Assembly: GCF_000718325.1 (NCBI RefSeq)
Contig: NZ_JOFV01000008.1
Span: forward strand, 223,155 to 287,154
Source: Oerskovia turbata
GTDB taxonomy: Bacteria; Actinomycetota; Actinomycetes; Actinomycetales; Cellulomonadaceae
Length of the DNA stretch: 64,000 bases
Reading direction: 5' to 3'
Of the stretch, positions 54,483 through 63,700 are shown one piece after another. Both the position numbers and the translations under genes were made by a program. How positions within the stretch are numbered: position 1 is the first letter of the stretch; each line of letters opens with the position of its first letter. A model generated the notes under the pieces. That model ran no database searches and had not been told where the DNA came from. It saw only the letters and a list, made by a program, of their open reading frames with translations.

Positions 54483-55663
54483 CCGTCCCGACCGCCCGCC
54501 CAGGGGCGAGCGCCGCCCCGGCGGCGACCGCCGAAGAGCTCGAGGCCGCGCGCCGCTGGCGGCTCGTCCTGGGCCGCTACGCCGCCCAGGAGCTCCCGCA
54601 GGACCCGTCCGACGCCGGTGTCGAGCGCGCGCTGCAGTACCTCTACGACCGCGAGTACGTCGAGCGCGGGCACCGCCTGGGCAAGGGGCCGGGCGGGCGC
54701 GGCGGCGGCGGGAGTCTCGACCCGTCGGCGCTCAAGGCGCTCGACTGGCTCGGCCAGGCGCGCACGCTGTTCCCGCGCGAGACGTTCGAGCGCATGCAGG
54801 TCGACGCCGTCAGCCGGTACCGGCTCACGGACCTGCTCGCCGACCCGGAAGCGGCCGAGGCCCTCGAGCCCAGCCGGGAGCTCGCGACCGCGCTCCTGCA
54901 GGTGCGCGGACGCCTCGACGAGCGTGCCGCCGCCGGGCTCCGCACGGTCATCGCGCGCGTCGTGGAAGACATCGTGCGACGGCTGCGCCCGCAGTTCGCG
55001 ACCGCGCTCACCGGCCGCAAGGACAGGTCGCGACGCTCGATGCACAAGGTCAGCCAGAACTTCGACGGCAAACGCACCCTCCAGGCCAACCTCTCGCGCT
55101 ACGACCCGGAGTCCGGGCGGCTGATCGTGCAGGACGTGCGGTTCGTGTCCAGGGCGCGGCGCACGCTCACCTGGGAGGTCGTGCTGCTCGTCGACCAGTC
55201 GGGCTCCATGGCGGCCTCGTTGCTCTACAGCGCGGTGTGCGCGGGGATCATGTCGGCGCTGCCGGGGATCACGGTCAGGCTCGCGGTCTTCGACACGAAC
55301 GTGGTCGACCTCTCGCACCTCGCGCACGACCCGGTCGCGGTCCTGCTGACCGCACAGCTGGGTGGTGGTACCGACATCGCCAAGGCGGTGCGCTACGCCG
55401 AGCAGCAGGTCACGAACCCGAGCCGCACGGTCGTGGTGCTCGTGAGCGACTTCGAGGAGGGCGGCTCGGTCACCCAGCTCCTCGCGGGCGTGCGGCGCCT
55501 CGCGGAGTCCGGGGTCAGGATGGTGGGGTTGGCGGCCCTCGACGAGGCTGCCGAGCCCGTCTACGACCACGGGACGGCCCGCCGCCTCGCCGAGTGCGGC
55601 ATGCACGTCGCCGCCCTCACGCCGGACCGGTTCGCCGAGTGGCTCGGGGAGGTGCTCGTATGA
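54479..55663 (+). CDS. von Willebrand factor A domain protein
   Basis: 394 residues. The MIDAS metal site DQSGS is at about 239-243, with Thr in LGGGTDI and Asp in VLVSDFEEGG. An N-terminal helical region of about 225 residues, with a Gly-rich loop at 70-80, precedes the vWA domain. In MoxR-vWA pairs the vWA protein binds the ATPase through the metal site. GTG 54479 overlaps the DUF5682 stop (GTGA) and its own TGA overlaps the SWIM gene (ATGA). Confidence 0.93.
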   Translation: MTVPTARPGASAAPAATAEELEAARRWRLVLGRYAAQELPQDPSDAGVERALQYLYDREYVERGHRLGKGPGGRGGGGSLDPSALKALDWLGQARTLFPRETFERMQVDAVSRYRLTDLLADPEAAEALEPSRELATALLQVRGRLDERAAAGLRTVIARVVEDIVRRLRPQFATALTGRKDRSRRSMHKVSQNFDGKRTLQANLSRYDPESGRLIVQDVRFVSRARRTLTWEVVLLVDQSGSMAASLLYSAVCAGIMSALPGITVRLAVFDTNVVDLSHLAHDPVAVLLTAQLGGGTDIAKAVRYAEQQVTNPSRTVVVLVSDFEEGGSVTQLLAGVRRLAESGVRMVGLAALDEAAEPVYDHGTARRLAECGMHVAALTPDRFAEWLGEVLV

Positions 55664-57768
55664 CGCCGGACTGGCTCGCGGTCTTCGCGGGGTACGACGA
55701 CGCCGCGCTCGTCGCGCTCGCCAACGCCGGACTGCTGCGTCGCGCCCGCAAGGACCTCGCGGCGGGCGACGTGTCGCTCGCGTCGGAGTCCGCGGCCGAG
55801 GTCGTGGTCGCGTGCGGGAGCGCGGTGGTGCGGCTCGGGCCCAAGGGTCCGGTGGCGGCGTCGTGCTCGTGCCCGACGGCGGGCGTGTGCCAGCACGTGG
55901 TCGCGGCGTGCCTGTGGGCCCGGGAACGGATGACCGGTGGGACGCCGGGGGAGCCGAAGCCGACCGATGCGGTCGTCGACGGGGCGTCCACCACGGGCCG
56001 GGCCCCCGCCACCGACCGTGCGACCGCCCCGGACGCCCTGGCCGACCTCCTCGCGCTCGAACCCGGCGTTGTGTGCCGGGCCGCGGGCAGGCCCGCGCTG
56101 CGCCGGGTCGTCGAACGGCTCCCGGCGGCGCTGCTCGCCGGGCTCGCGCAGGAAGGCCCGGGGGAGCCGACCGCGTGCGAGGTCGCGGCCGACGGTGCGC
56201 GGCTCACGATCACGTGGACGGACGGCACCGGCGCCCTGACCCAGGTCGTCTTCGTGGCCCCCGCGGGGTTCGCGGGCATGGTCGTCGCCGGTGCGCGCTC
56301 GGCCGGCGACCAGGCCGCAGCACGCCTCGAGGCCGTCGTCCGGGTCTTCGCCCGCGAGGGCCGGTCGTGGCCGTGGCCCCGCGAGATCGAGGCCGAACGA
56401 TCGGGCGAGCTGACCACGGCCCAGCGTGCCGGGATCGAGGAGGCGAGCGCCGTCGTCGGGCACGTGGTCGACGCCGGGCTGTCCCACCTCGGTGCCGACG
56501 CCGCCGACACGCTGCGCGGAGCTGCTGCTCGCGCACGGCTCGTCGGCCTGCTGCTGCTCCACCGGCTGCTGCTCGTCGCGGCAGGCCTCGTCGACGGCCT
56601 CGCGTCGCGTGACGACGACGTGAACGAGGCCGACGCGCTCGGCGCACTCGCCGAGGCGTGGGCGCTCGCGGCGGCGCTGCGGGACGCCCCCGGCGGGGCG
56701 CTCCCCGACCTCCTGGGGGCGCCGGTGCGGCGCGCCACCGACGTGGAACCCGGCGACGACCTCCCCGGCCGCCTCGTCCCGCTCGGCGTGCGGTGGTGGC
56801 AGGCGCCCAGCGGGGCGCGCGGCCTGACGCTCACGGCCTGGGACACGCGTCACCGGACTCTGCGGACCGCGACGGTCGCGCGGCCCTCGGGCGCGGACCC
56901 GAGCTTCCGCCGTGACGTCGACCTGCCGCTGCTCTGGAAGGCGTCGGTCGCCGCGGTGTGCGCAGGTCCGTTCGAGCTCGCCGAGGCAGAGTTGCGGCCG
57001 GACGGGTCGCTCAGCACGACCTCACGCACGAGCCTCGTGCCCGGCGGGGGCTTCGACGTCCGTGACCTGCAGGAGATCGCGCAGCACCTGGACGGCGTGA
57101 CGACGGGGACGGTCGGTTTCGGCCGGGCTCGGCGCCGCGTCCGGCTCGTGATGGTGCGCGAGACCGGGGCCGTCGGGGTCGACGAGGTCCGCCGTGACGT
57201 CACCTGGCCGGTCACGTCCGCCGACGGCGTCACGCACGTCCTGCGCGTGGGCGTCGAGCACGAGCGCAGCGTCGAGGCGCTGCTGTCGGTCGTGGCGTCG
57301 CGCAAGCAGGTGGTCGCGGTGCTCGTCGAGCGCGACGCCTCGTCGGGGGCGGACGAGCCCGTCGGGGTGTTCCTGCGGACGGGCCAGGGGAGCGTCGAGC
57401 TCTTCTCACCGTCGATGTCCCCGGTGTTCCGTGCGGTGAGCTGGACGGCGCTGCGTCGACTGAGGGCACGGATCGCGGCGCTGCACCGGGGCTCGACCGT
57501 CCACGTGGCCGAACCGGTCGCCCGTGGCCCGGTGGCCCGCGTGGGCGAACCCGCGCTCGAGGTCGTGGACTCGCTCGGCGCGACCGGACGCCGCCGGCTC
57601 ACCGCGCACCAGCAGGGCGTGCTCAGCGACCGTGCGCGCCTCGCTCACGACCTCGGCATGGTGACCGTGGGCCGCACGATCGAGTCGCTGGCCGCCGACG
57701 TGACGACCTCGACGCTCCTGCGAGCGCGGTTCGTGCTCGGACGAGCGGCGGCGCTCGCGGACACCTAG
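55660..57768 (+). CDS. SWIM zinc-finger protein
   Basis: 702 residues. The SWIM motif CSCPTAGVCQH (Cys 69, Cys 71, Cys 77, His 79) lies in the N-terminal part and probably binds DNA or protein. The remainder is mainly beta/alpha of unknown fold, without enzyme motifs I can name. ATG 55660 overlaps the vWA stop. It closes the five-gene operon DUF4132-MoxR-DUF5682-vWA-SWIM. Confidence 0.88.
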   Translation: MTPDWLAVFAGYDDAALVALANAGLLRRARKDLAAGDVSLASESAAEVVVACGSAVVRLGPKGPVAASCSCPTAGVCQHVVAACLWARERMTGGTPGEPKPTDAVVDGASTTGRAPATDRATAPDALADLLALEPGVVCRAAGRPALRRVVERLPAALLAGLAQEGPGEPTACEVAADGARLTITWTDGTGALTQVVFVAPAGFAGMVVAGARSAGDQAAARLEAVVRVFAREGRSWPWPREIEAERSGELTTAQRAGIEEASAVVGHVVDAGLSHLGADAADTLRGAAARARLVGLLLLHRLLLVAAGLVDGLASRDDDVNEADALGALAEAWALAAALRDAPGGALPDLLGAPVRRATDVEPGDDLPGRLVPLGVRWWQAPSGARGLTLTAWDTRHRTLRTATVARPSGADPSFRRDVDLPLLWKASVAAVCAGPFELAEAELRPDGSLSTTSRTSLVPGGGFDVRDLQEIAQHLDGVTTGTVGFGRARRRVRLVMVRETGAVGVDEVRRDVTWPVTSADGVTHVLRVGVEHERSVEALLSVVASRKQVVAVLVERDASSGADEPVGVFLRTGQGSVELFSPSMSPVFRAVSWTALRRLRARIAALHRGSTVHVAEPVARGPVARVGEPALEVVDSLGATGRRRLTAHQQGVLSDRARLAHDLGMVTVGRTIESLAADVTTSTLLRARFVLGRAAALADT

Positions 57769-58055
57769 CGCAGGGCGGTCACAGCCAGGTTCGAGGGTGG
57801 TGAATCCGCACCTCGCAGAGTTCTGGTCATTTTCGTCACGGTGTCGTCGGTGTTGTGAAGCGCATTCTTTGTTGCCCGAGGCGATGTGAAGATGGCGTGG
57901 TGGACCTGTCGATGTTCTGTTTGCGCCTCAATGGTCGACGAATTGTGCGCATAGTGTCCTGCGGGCCGGACGGGGGAAGACGTATCCGGCCGGAAGGATT
58001 CGGCACCACCGATTCTTCTGCCATGTGTGACCGATACCTGTGATCGGAGTTCCGT
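57769..58055. other. intergenic promoter region of the carbonic anhydrase gene
   Basis: A 287-base stretch with lower GC than both neighbours. It probably holds the operon end and the promoter of the alpha-carbonic anhydrase. Short frames here have no support, and I see no RNA gene. Confidence 0.4.
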
Positions 58056-58910
58056 ATGACGAAGTACGCAACTTTCTACGTTCCGCTGACCGCCGCGGCG
58101 CTCGCCCTGACAGGCGGCGTCTCCGCGTGGGCGGCGCCTGCGAGCGCGCCCACGAGCACGGTCGCCCCGGCGGGCATCTCGACGGGCGCTCTCGAGCTCG
58201 CCACGCCGGGCGGAGGGTGGTCCTACGAAGGGGCGACCGGCCCCGAGCACTGGGGCGAGATCGCCTCGACCTGCGCATCGACGCCGACGAGCAAGCAGTC
58301 GCCCGTCGACATCCCGCTGCGCTCCCTCACGGAGAGCCGCAAGGTCAATGCGCCCGTGCTCGACTACGAGCGCGCCGCGTTCACGGTCCGCGACACCGGG
58401 GAGACCATCCAGGCCGACCTGACCGCGGTCGGGACCAACGCCATCACGCTCGACGGGACCCGCTACGAGCTCCGGCAGTTCCACCTGCACACCCCGAGCG
58501 AGCACACGATCGACGGCGAGCCGGCTGCGATGGAGCTCCATCTGGTGCACCAGAGCGCCGAGGGCAAGCTTGCGGTGATCGGGGTGCTGCTCGACCTCGG
58601 CCGGGAGAACACGGCTCTCGCCGGCTTCTTCGACGCGATCCCGGCGGCTGCCGCCGCGACGTCGTCGGTCGCGCCCCAGCCGGTCCGGATCAACCCGGCC
58701 AACCTGGTGCCCGCGTGGTCGGACCTGATCCGCTACGACGGGTCGCTGACGACGCCGCCGTGCAGCGAGGGCGTGCACTGGAGCGTCTACGAGCGTCCCC
58801 GGATGATCTCGAAGGCCCAGCTCGGCGCCTTCACCGCGGTGCACCCGGAGAACAGCCGTCCGGTGCAGCCGCTCAACGGCAGGAGCCTGTTCGAGGTCGA
58901 CGTGGACTGA
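58056..58910 (+). CDS. secreted alpha-class carbonic anhydrase
   Basis: 284 residues. An N-terminal signal sequence (TAAALALTGGVSAWAAPASA) would export it. The zinc enzyme interconverts CO2 and bicarbonate; ligands are visible in QFHLHTPSEH (two His) and MELHLVHQ (third His). KQSPVDI near the start and LTTPPCSEGVHWSVY near the end are family signatures. The start ATG 58056 has GGAG about six bases upstream. It stands alone and ends in a clear terminator. Confidence 0.95.
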   Translation: MTKYATFYVPLTAAALALTGGVSAWAAPASAPTSTVAPAGISTGALELATPGGGWSYEGATGPEHWGEIASTCASTPTSKQSPVDIPLRSLTESRKVNAPVLDYERAAFTVRDTGETIQADLTAVGTNAITLDGTRYELRQFHLHTPSEHTIDGEPAAMELHLVHQSAEGKLAVIGVLLDLGRENTALAGFFDAIPAAAAATSSVAPQPVRINPANLVPAWSDLIRYDGSLTTPPCSEGVHWSVYERPRMISKAQLGAFTAVHPENSRPVQPLNGRSLFEVDVD

Positions 58911-58930
58911 CGCCTCGCCCGGCCGAAAAG

Positions 58931-58976
58931 GCGTCCGGTCGCCGACTTCTGGTCGGCGGCCGGACGTCCTTCTTTT
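58931..58976 (+). terminator. intrinsic terminator after carbonic anhydrase
   Basis: A 15-base-pair stem with one G-T pair (58932-58946 with 58952-58966), then CTTCTTTT. Confidence 0.8.
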
Positions 58977-59116
58977 GCCGGATCCGGAGGTGAGAATGAG
59001 AACTCTCTCACAAGGGGCCGGATTTCTGGTTCCATCGTTCAGGAATTGCCGACAATATCCGTGACGATGACGGCGCGCGTCGGCGGTCACGCCAGACGGC
59101 ACGTGGGAAGCCCCCG

Positions 59117-60919
59117 ATGTCAGACCCTCACGGCAGACTCCGAGGCGTGTACTCGGTCCCGCTCCGCACGTCGTCCGCCGACCCGGGCGTCGTCGACGTC
59201 GAGGACCTCGACCCCCAGGGCGGTCGGCTGCACCCCGCCCCGCGCCGCACAACCTGGCCGGGAGCCGTCCGCGAGCAGACCGTCCCCCCGACCCCGAGCC
59301 CTGCGGTGGCCGCGACCACCACCGGTGCGCCCCAGGCCGAGACACCCACGACCCGCTGGGTCTGGGACGACACCAACCTCTGGTACCCGGCCGCCCTCGC
59401 AGCGGGCCTGCGCGTCGAGCGTGCGCACGACCTGCGCCTGACCCGGGCCATCCTGCGACGATCGGTCCTCACGACGGGCACGCCCCTGACGCAGGGGCCG
59501 CGCGACGCCTGGGACGACATGCACCCGGTCCCCACGGCCCCCGTCCCAGGTGTCGAACGCCCGGACGCGCTCTTCGACCTCGGCGACCGGCGGGCAGTCA
59601 CCCCACCCGACCCCGTGGGGGAGCTGCGCCGACAGCTCGAGGCGGTCGCGACGTCGTCGGGCCCGGGGCGGCTGCGGCTGCTGATCGCCGCCGAGTCCGC
59701 GGGTGCGCTCGTGGCCGCCGAGATGAGCCACGCCGGACTGCCGTGGCGCGAGGACCTGCACGACGCGATGCTCACCGGCATCCTGGGGGCACGGCCGCCG
59801 CTCGGGCTGCGGCCCGCGCGGCTCGAGGCCCTGGCCGAGCGCGTGCGTGCGGCGCTCGACGCGCCTGCGCTCAACCCCGACTCGGCGCCCGAGCTCCTCA
59901 AAGCCCTCGAGTACGCGGGCGTCGGTGTGAAGTCGACCCGCAAGTGGGACCTCGAACGCGTCGACCACCCCGTCGTCGCGCCGCTCCTCGAGTACAAGAA
60001 GCTCAGCCGACTCCTGACCGCCAACGGCTGGAACTGGCTCGACACCTGGGTGCGGGACGGCCGCTTCCGGCCCGAGTACGTCGTCGGGGGAGTCGTGACC
60101 GGGCGCTGGGCCGCGAACGGCGGGGGAGCCCTCCAGCTCCCGCACCAGGTCCGCTCGGCCGTCGTCGCGGACCCCGGGTGGAAGCTTGTCGTCGCCGACG
60201 CCGCACAGCTCGAACCCCGGGTGCTCGCGGGCCTCGCGGGCGACCTCGTCATGGCCGAGGCGGGCCGCGGCGGTGACATGTACCAGGGCATCGTCGACAC
60301 GGGTGCGGTCGAGACCCGCGCCCAGGCCAAGATCGGCATGCTCGGCGCCATGTACGGCGGGACGACGGGCGAGAGCGGGCGCATGCTCCCACGGCTTGCG
60401 AAGGCGTTCCCGCGCGCGCTCGACCTCGTCGAGCAGGCCGCGCGGGCGGGCGAGCGCGGCGAGATCGTCACCACGCGCCTCGGCCGGAGCTCGCCCCCGC
60501 CCGGGTCTGGCTGGGACGAGACGCAGGGCAGCGCGTACGACGAGTCCGCGTCGAGCGACGCCCAGTCCCGCGCCCGCAGCCAGACCCGCGCCTGGGGCCG
60601 GTTCACCCGGAACTTCGTGGTGCAGGGGACGGCCGCCGAGTGGGCGCTGTGCTGGATGGCGTCGCTGCGCGGGCGCCTCGCCGCGATGCCCCGGGCGGCG
60701 ACACCCGGGCTGGCCCCCGCCCCTTTCACCGAGCAGCCGCACATGGTCTTCTTCCTGCACGACGAGATCATCGTGCACACCCCCGCGGAGCTCGCCGAGC
60801 AGGTCGCGGACGAGATCCGGGCCGCGGGCGCAGAGGCCGGGAAGCTGCTCTTCGGCGACTTCCCGGTCGACTTCCCGCTCACGGTCGCGATCGTCGACGA
60901 CTACTCGCAGGCGAAGTAG
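59117..60919 (+). CDS. family-A DNA polymerase-like protein (annotated elsewhere as bifunctional 3'-5' exonuclease/polymerase)
   Basis: 600 residues, shorter than PolA and without the 5' nuclease domain. Polymerase motif A reads VVADAAQLEPRVLAGLAGD (PolA: DYSQIELR), keeping the metal-binding Asp; motif B has RAQAKIGMLGAMYG with Lys and Tyr; motif C has FFLHDEIIVH. The N-terminal 180 residues show no obvious DEDD exonuclease motif. It would add nucleotides in some repair or bypass setting; its role is not established. ATG 59117 has GGGAAG eight bases upstream. The downstream Nif3 gene starts 35 bases later. Confidence 0.88.
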   Translation: MSDPHGRLRGVYSVPLRTSSADPGVVDVEDLDPQGGRLHPAPRRTTWPGAVREQTVPPTPSPAVAATTTGAPQAETPTTRWVWDDTNLWYPAALAAGLRVERAHDLRLTRAILRRSVLTTGTPLTQGPRDAWDDMHPVPTAPVPGVERPDALFDLGDRRAVTPPDPVGELRRQLEAVATSSGPGRLRLLIAAESAGALVAAEMSHAGLPWREDLHDAMLTGILGARPPLGLRPARLEALAERVRAALDAPALNPDSAPELLKALEYAGVGVKSTRKWDLERVDHPVVAPLLEYKKLSRLLTANGWNWLDTWVRDGRFRPEYVVGGVVTGRWAANGGGALQLPHQVRSAVVADPGWKLVVADAAQLEPRVLAGLAGDLVMAEAGRGGDMYQGIVDTGAVETRAQAKIGMLGAMYGGTTGESGRMLPRLAKAFPRALDLVEQAARAGERGEIVTTRLGRSSPPPGSGWDETQGSAYDESASSDAQSRARSQTRAWGRFTRNFVVQGTAAEWALCWMASLRGRLAAMPRAATPGLAPAPFTEQPHMVFFLHDEIIVHTPAELAEQVADEIRAAGAEAGKLLFGDFPVDFPLTVAIVDDYSQAK

Positions 60920-60941
60920 GCGCCCGTCACCGCGCGGCGGA

Positions 60942-60947
60942 TAGCCT
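60942..60947 (+). promoter_or_regulatory. leaderless -10 element of the Nif3-like gene
   Basis: TAGCCT, six bases, then GTG 60954. Confidence 0.6.
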
Positions 60948-60953
60948 GGTCCC

Positions 60954-61850
60954 GTGACCGCACCCCCCACGCTAGCCGACGTCGTCCGGACCCTCGAAGC
61001 CCTCTACCCGCCGTCGACCGCGGAGGGGTGGGACGCCGTCGGGCTCGTCGCCGGGGACCCGGCCCAGCCCGTGCGCAAGATCCTCTTCGCGGTCGACCCC
61101 GTCGCGACCGTCGCCGACGAGGCGATCGAGTGGGGCGCCGACCTGATCGTGACCCACCACCCGCTCTTCCTGCGGCCCGTGCACTCGATCGCCGCGACGA
61201 CGTTCAAGGGGTCGCTCGTGCACCGCCTCGTGCGGGCCGGGATCGGGCTGTACGTCGCGCACACCAACGCCGACGCCGCGCCGCGCGGGGTCGCCGACGC
61301 GCTCGCGGACGCGATCGGCCTCGTGGACCGGACGCCCCTCGTCCCCGCTGCCGGCCCCTCCGGCGCTGCCCGGCCCGACGGCGCCGCGCACCTCGCGCAG
61401 ACCGGCATCGGCCGCGTGGGACGCCTCGAGGAGCCGACGACGTTGCGCGCCTTCGCCGAGCGTGTCGCCGCCGCGCTGCCCGCGACCGAGCAGGGAGTAC
61501 GTGTCGCAGGCGACCTGGACGCGACGGTGAGCACCGTAGCCGTCGTGGGCGGCTCGGGCGACTCGCTGTTCGACGCCGTCCGCAGCGCGGGCGCCGACGT
61601 CTACGTCACCGCGGACCTGCGCCACCACCCCGCCTCCGAGCTGCGCGAGCGCGCCGAGTTCGAGGGCGGCATCGCGGGCGGGCCGTTCCTGGTGGACGTC
61701 GCGCACTTCGCGAGCGAGTGGCCCTGGCTGCACTACGCGGCCGCCGACCTGACCGGGCGGCTCGCAGAAACCGGTACGGTGGATACCCGCGTGAGCGTCC
61801 GCCGGACCGACCCCTGGACCGCCCGGATCGGCTCCGCGCACCGCGCCTGA
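60954..61850 (+). CDS. Nif3-like dinuclear metal centre protein
   Basis: 298 residues. The metal-binding motifs of the NIF3/YbgI family are present: DLIVTHHPLFL and GLYVAHTNADAAPRG early, and LLVDVAHFASEWPW (read as FLVDVAHF) late. Members form hexamers with two metal ions per subunit and often have GTP cyclohydrolase-like annotation, but the reaction is unproven. This is the short form lacking the inserted PII-like domain. GTG 60954 is set by the leaderless promoter. An inserted Pro/Ala linker contains a copy of the GC-rich motif (61374-61392). The zinc-ribbon gene follows after 38 bases. Confidence 0.92.
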   Translation: MTAPPTLADVVRTLEALYPPSTAEGWDAVGLVAGDPAQPVRKILFAVDPVATVADEAIEWGADLIVTHHPLFLRPVHSIAATTFKGSLVHRLVRAGIGLYVAHTNADAAPRGVADALADAIGLVDRTPLVPAAGPSGAARPDGAAHLAQTGIGRVGRLEEPTTLRAFAERVAAALPATEQGVRVAGDLDATVSTVAVVGGSGDSLFDAVRSAGADVYVTADLRHHPASELRERAEFEGGIAGGPFLVDVAHFASEWPWLHYAAADLTGRLAETGTVDTRVSVRRTDPWTARIGSAHRA

Positions 61851-61888
61851 CACGGCGCCCCACAACTGCATCGAAAGGAACGCACCCT

Positions 61889-62623
61889 GTGAGCACTGCA
61901 CCCCCCGAGGACCAGCGACGACTGCTGGAGGTCCAGGCACTCGACACCCGCCTGCAGCAGCTCACGCACAAGCGCGCCTCCCTGCCCTCGATCGCCCGCA
62001 TCGCCGAGCTCGACGCGCAGATCTCCGACCTCAGCACCTCGCTCGTCGCGTCCCGCACCGCAGTGAGCGACCTCAAGCGAGAGCTCACCAAGGCCGAGGG
62101 CGACGTCGAGCAGGTCCGCAACCGCGCGGCGCGCGACCAGACCCGCCTCGACTCCGGCCAGGTCGGGGCCAAGGACGCCCAGGCGCTCGTCGGTGAGCTC
62201 GAGTCGCTGTCCCGCCGCCAGGAGGTCCTCGAGGAGATCGAGCTCGGTGTCATGGAGCGCCTCGAAGCCCACGAGGAGGCCCTCGCCAAGCTCGACGCCG
62301 CCAACGACGAGCTCGTCGCCGCCAAGCGCGAGGTCGAGGCCGAGCGCGACGCCCAGCTCGCCGAGGTCGACGCCGAGGTCGAGACCGTGACCACCGCACG
62401 CGCCCAGGCCGTCGACGGGATCGACGCCGGGCTCGTCACCCTCTACGACCGCCTGCGCAACCAGCTCGGAGGCCTGGGCGCCGCCGTGCTCAACGGCCGA
62501 CGCTGCGAAGGCTGCCGCCTCGAGCTCAACCCGTCCGACGTCGCCGCGATCAAGGCCAAGGGGCCCGAGCAGGTCGCGCGCTGCGAGGAGTGCTCGCGCA
62601 TCCTGGTGCGGCTCGACGCCTGA
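61889..62623 (+). CDS. coiled-coil C4-type zinc ribbon protein
   Basis: 244 residues. The first 180 form a long helical hairpin coiled coil rich in Glu, Ala and Arg (RIAELDAQISDLSTSL; LEAHEEALAKLDAANDELV). The C-terminus has a zinc ribbon with two CxxC pairs, RRCEGCRLEL and ARCEECSRIL. The family (DUF164-like) is usually next to the Nif3 gene in actinobacteria, as here. It may act in RNA or envelope-related processes; function is not known. GTG 61889 follows AAAGGA ten bases upstream. Confidence 0.93.
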   Translation: MSTAPPEDQRRLLEVQALDTRLQQLTHKRASLPSIARIAELDAQISDLSTSLVASRTAVSDLKRELTKAEGDVEQVRNRAARDQTRLDSGQVGAKDAQALVGELESLSRRQEVLEEIELGVMERLEAHEEALAKLDAANDELVAAKREVEAERDAQLAEVDAEVETVTTARAQAVDGIDAGLVTLYDRLRNQLGGLGAAVLNGRRCEGCRLELNPSDVAAIKAKGPEQVARCEECSRILVRLDA

Positions 62624-62640
62624 CGTCGACCCTCTGTGAC

Positions 62641-62690
62641 CCGAGGCCCTTCCCCCGACCGTCCGGGGGTGGGGCCTCGGTGGCTTTCCG
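62641..62690 (+). terminator. terminator after the zinc-ribbon gene
   Basis: Outer arms CCGAGGCCC and GGGCCTCGG (62641-62680) with an inner CCCCCG/CGGGGG stem, followed by GGCTTTCC. The T-run is weak. Confidence 0.55.
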
Positions 62691-62772
62691 GAGCGGGGCT
62701 GGCGCCGAGAACGAGGTGGGGGTCGTTGCGGGGCGGTGTCCGGTCTCGGGTCCGTAGGGTCTCGGTGCCGAG

Positions 62773-62820
62773 CATGCGGTTGGCGTCGGGTTTCGGGCTG
62801 ATCGGGACGTCAACCGCATG
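62773..62820. repeat. inverted repeat with CATGCGGTTG arms
   Basis: Arms 62773-62787 and 62806-62820 are reverse complements with one G-T mismatch and an 18-base loop. A third related CACCGCATG follows at about 62835. No gene lies in 62691-63052. Confidence 0.55.
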
Positions 62821-62850
62821 GTCGGGTGACGGTCACCGCATGTTCGGCTC

Positions 62851-62885
62851 GTGCTGGGTGCTGGGTGCTGGGTGCTGGGTGCTAG
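62851..62885 (+). repeat. tandem heptanucleotide repeat
   Basis: GTGCTGG occurs four times in a row, followed by GTGCTAG. Copy number could vary between strains. Confidence 0.85.
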
Positions 62886-63052
62886 GTCGTGGGAGTGGGC
62901 GCCTGGGTGGGGTTGGTGGTTGTCCACAGCCTGGGACGAGGGGTTCCGGTGGGGTGGTTTGACCCGTTAGGTTCCTGGGGTGGTAGGGGGCGGTGTGGCC
63001 CTGTGCCGGGTACCTATTTGTCGGGCGCGGCGGGCGGGTTTCCGCAGGGGTC

Positions 63053-63700
63053 GTGGGGTGGACGGGGCCGGGGAACGGTTCTGCTTCTGCTTCGGGTGTT
63101 CGACGACGGCGCAGGGGTGCGTTGGTGCTGATGGCGGGCGTCGTGCTCGTGGGGGTGGTGGCCGGGTGTTCGTCGGCTGGGCCGGTCGTCGAGTCTCCGG
63201 TGCCGGTGGTGAGCGAGGAGCCGAGCCCGAGTCCGACGCCGACTCCTACGTCGACGGGCCCGGTCAAGCCCGAGCGGCCGGCTGACATGGATCGAACCGA
63301 TGAGGTCGGGGCTGCCGCTGCGGCGACGTACTTCTTGGAGCTGTATCCGTACGTCATGGCGACCCAGGACATGGCTGAGTGGAACGCGATTTCGTATGCG
63401 GATCTCTGTGAGTTCTGCGTAAAGGTCGCATCCGACGTTGAAGAGTTTCGGTCCACGGGTAGTTCTTACACCGGTGGAGAAGTGTCCGTCGAGGTCACAA
63501 AGACCTATCCGATCGATACCCTCCTCGGGGCCTATCCTGTCGATGTCAGACTTGCCCAGGCTGAATCAACAGTCACCGACCCGAGCGGGACAGCGGTCGA
63601 CAGGACCGAGGCAACTGCAGGGCCACTTCGTGTCGAACTTATCCACAACGGTGCCACGTGGCTCTTGCTCGAAGTCTCGACGAACATGCCGACGTCATGA
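63053..63700 (+). CDS. DUF6318-type lipoprotein
   Basis: About 215 residues. A basic stretch (RRRRRG), hydrophobic core LVLMAGVVLVGVV and lipobox AGCSSAG mark a lipoprotein; a Pro/Ser/Thr-rich linker (SPSPTPTPTSTG) leads to a globular domain with PERPADMDRTDEVGAAAAATYFLELYPYV (in parts), the DUF6318 pattern. The start is uncertain: GTG 63053 is listed because the basic residues belong to the signal; GTG 63125 and ATG 63131 would drop them. GC falls from about 63290 onward compared with neighbours. It shares ATGA with the next gene. Confidence 0.75.
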   Translation: MGWTGPGNGSASASGVRRRRRGALVLMAGVVLVGVVAGCSSAGPVVESPVPVVSEEPSPSPTPTPTSTGPVKPERPADMDRTDEVGAAAAATYFLELYPYVMATQDMAEWNAISYADLCEFCVKVASDVEEFRSTGSSYTGGEVSVEVTKTYPIDTLLGAYPVDVRLAQAESTVTDPSGTAVDRTEATAGPLRVELIHNGATWLLLEVSTNMPTS

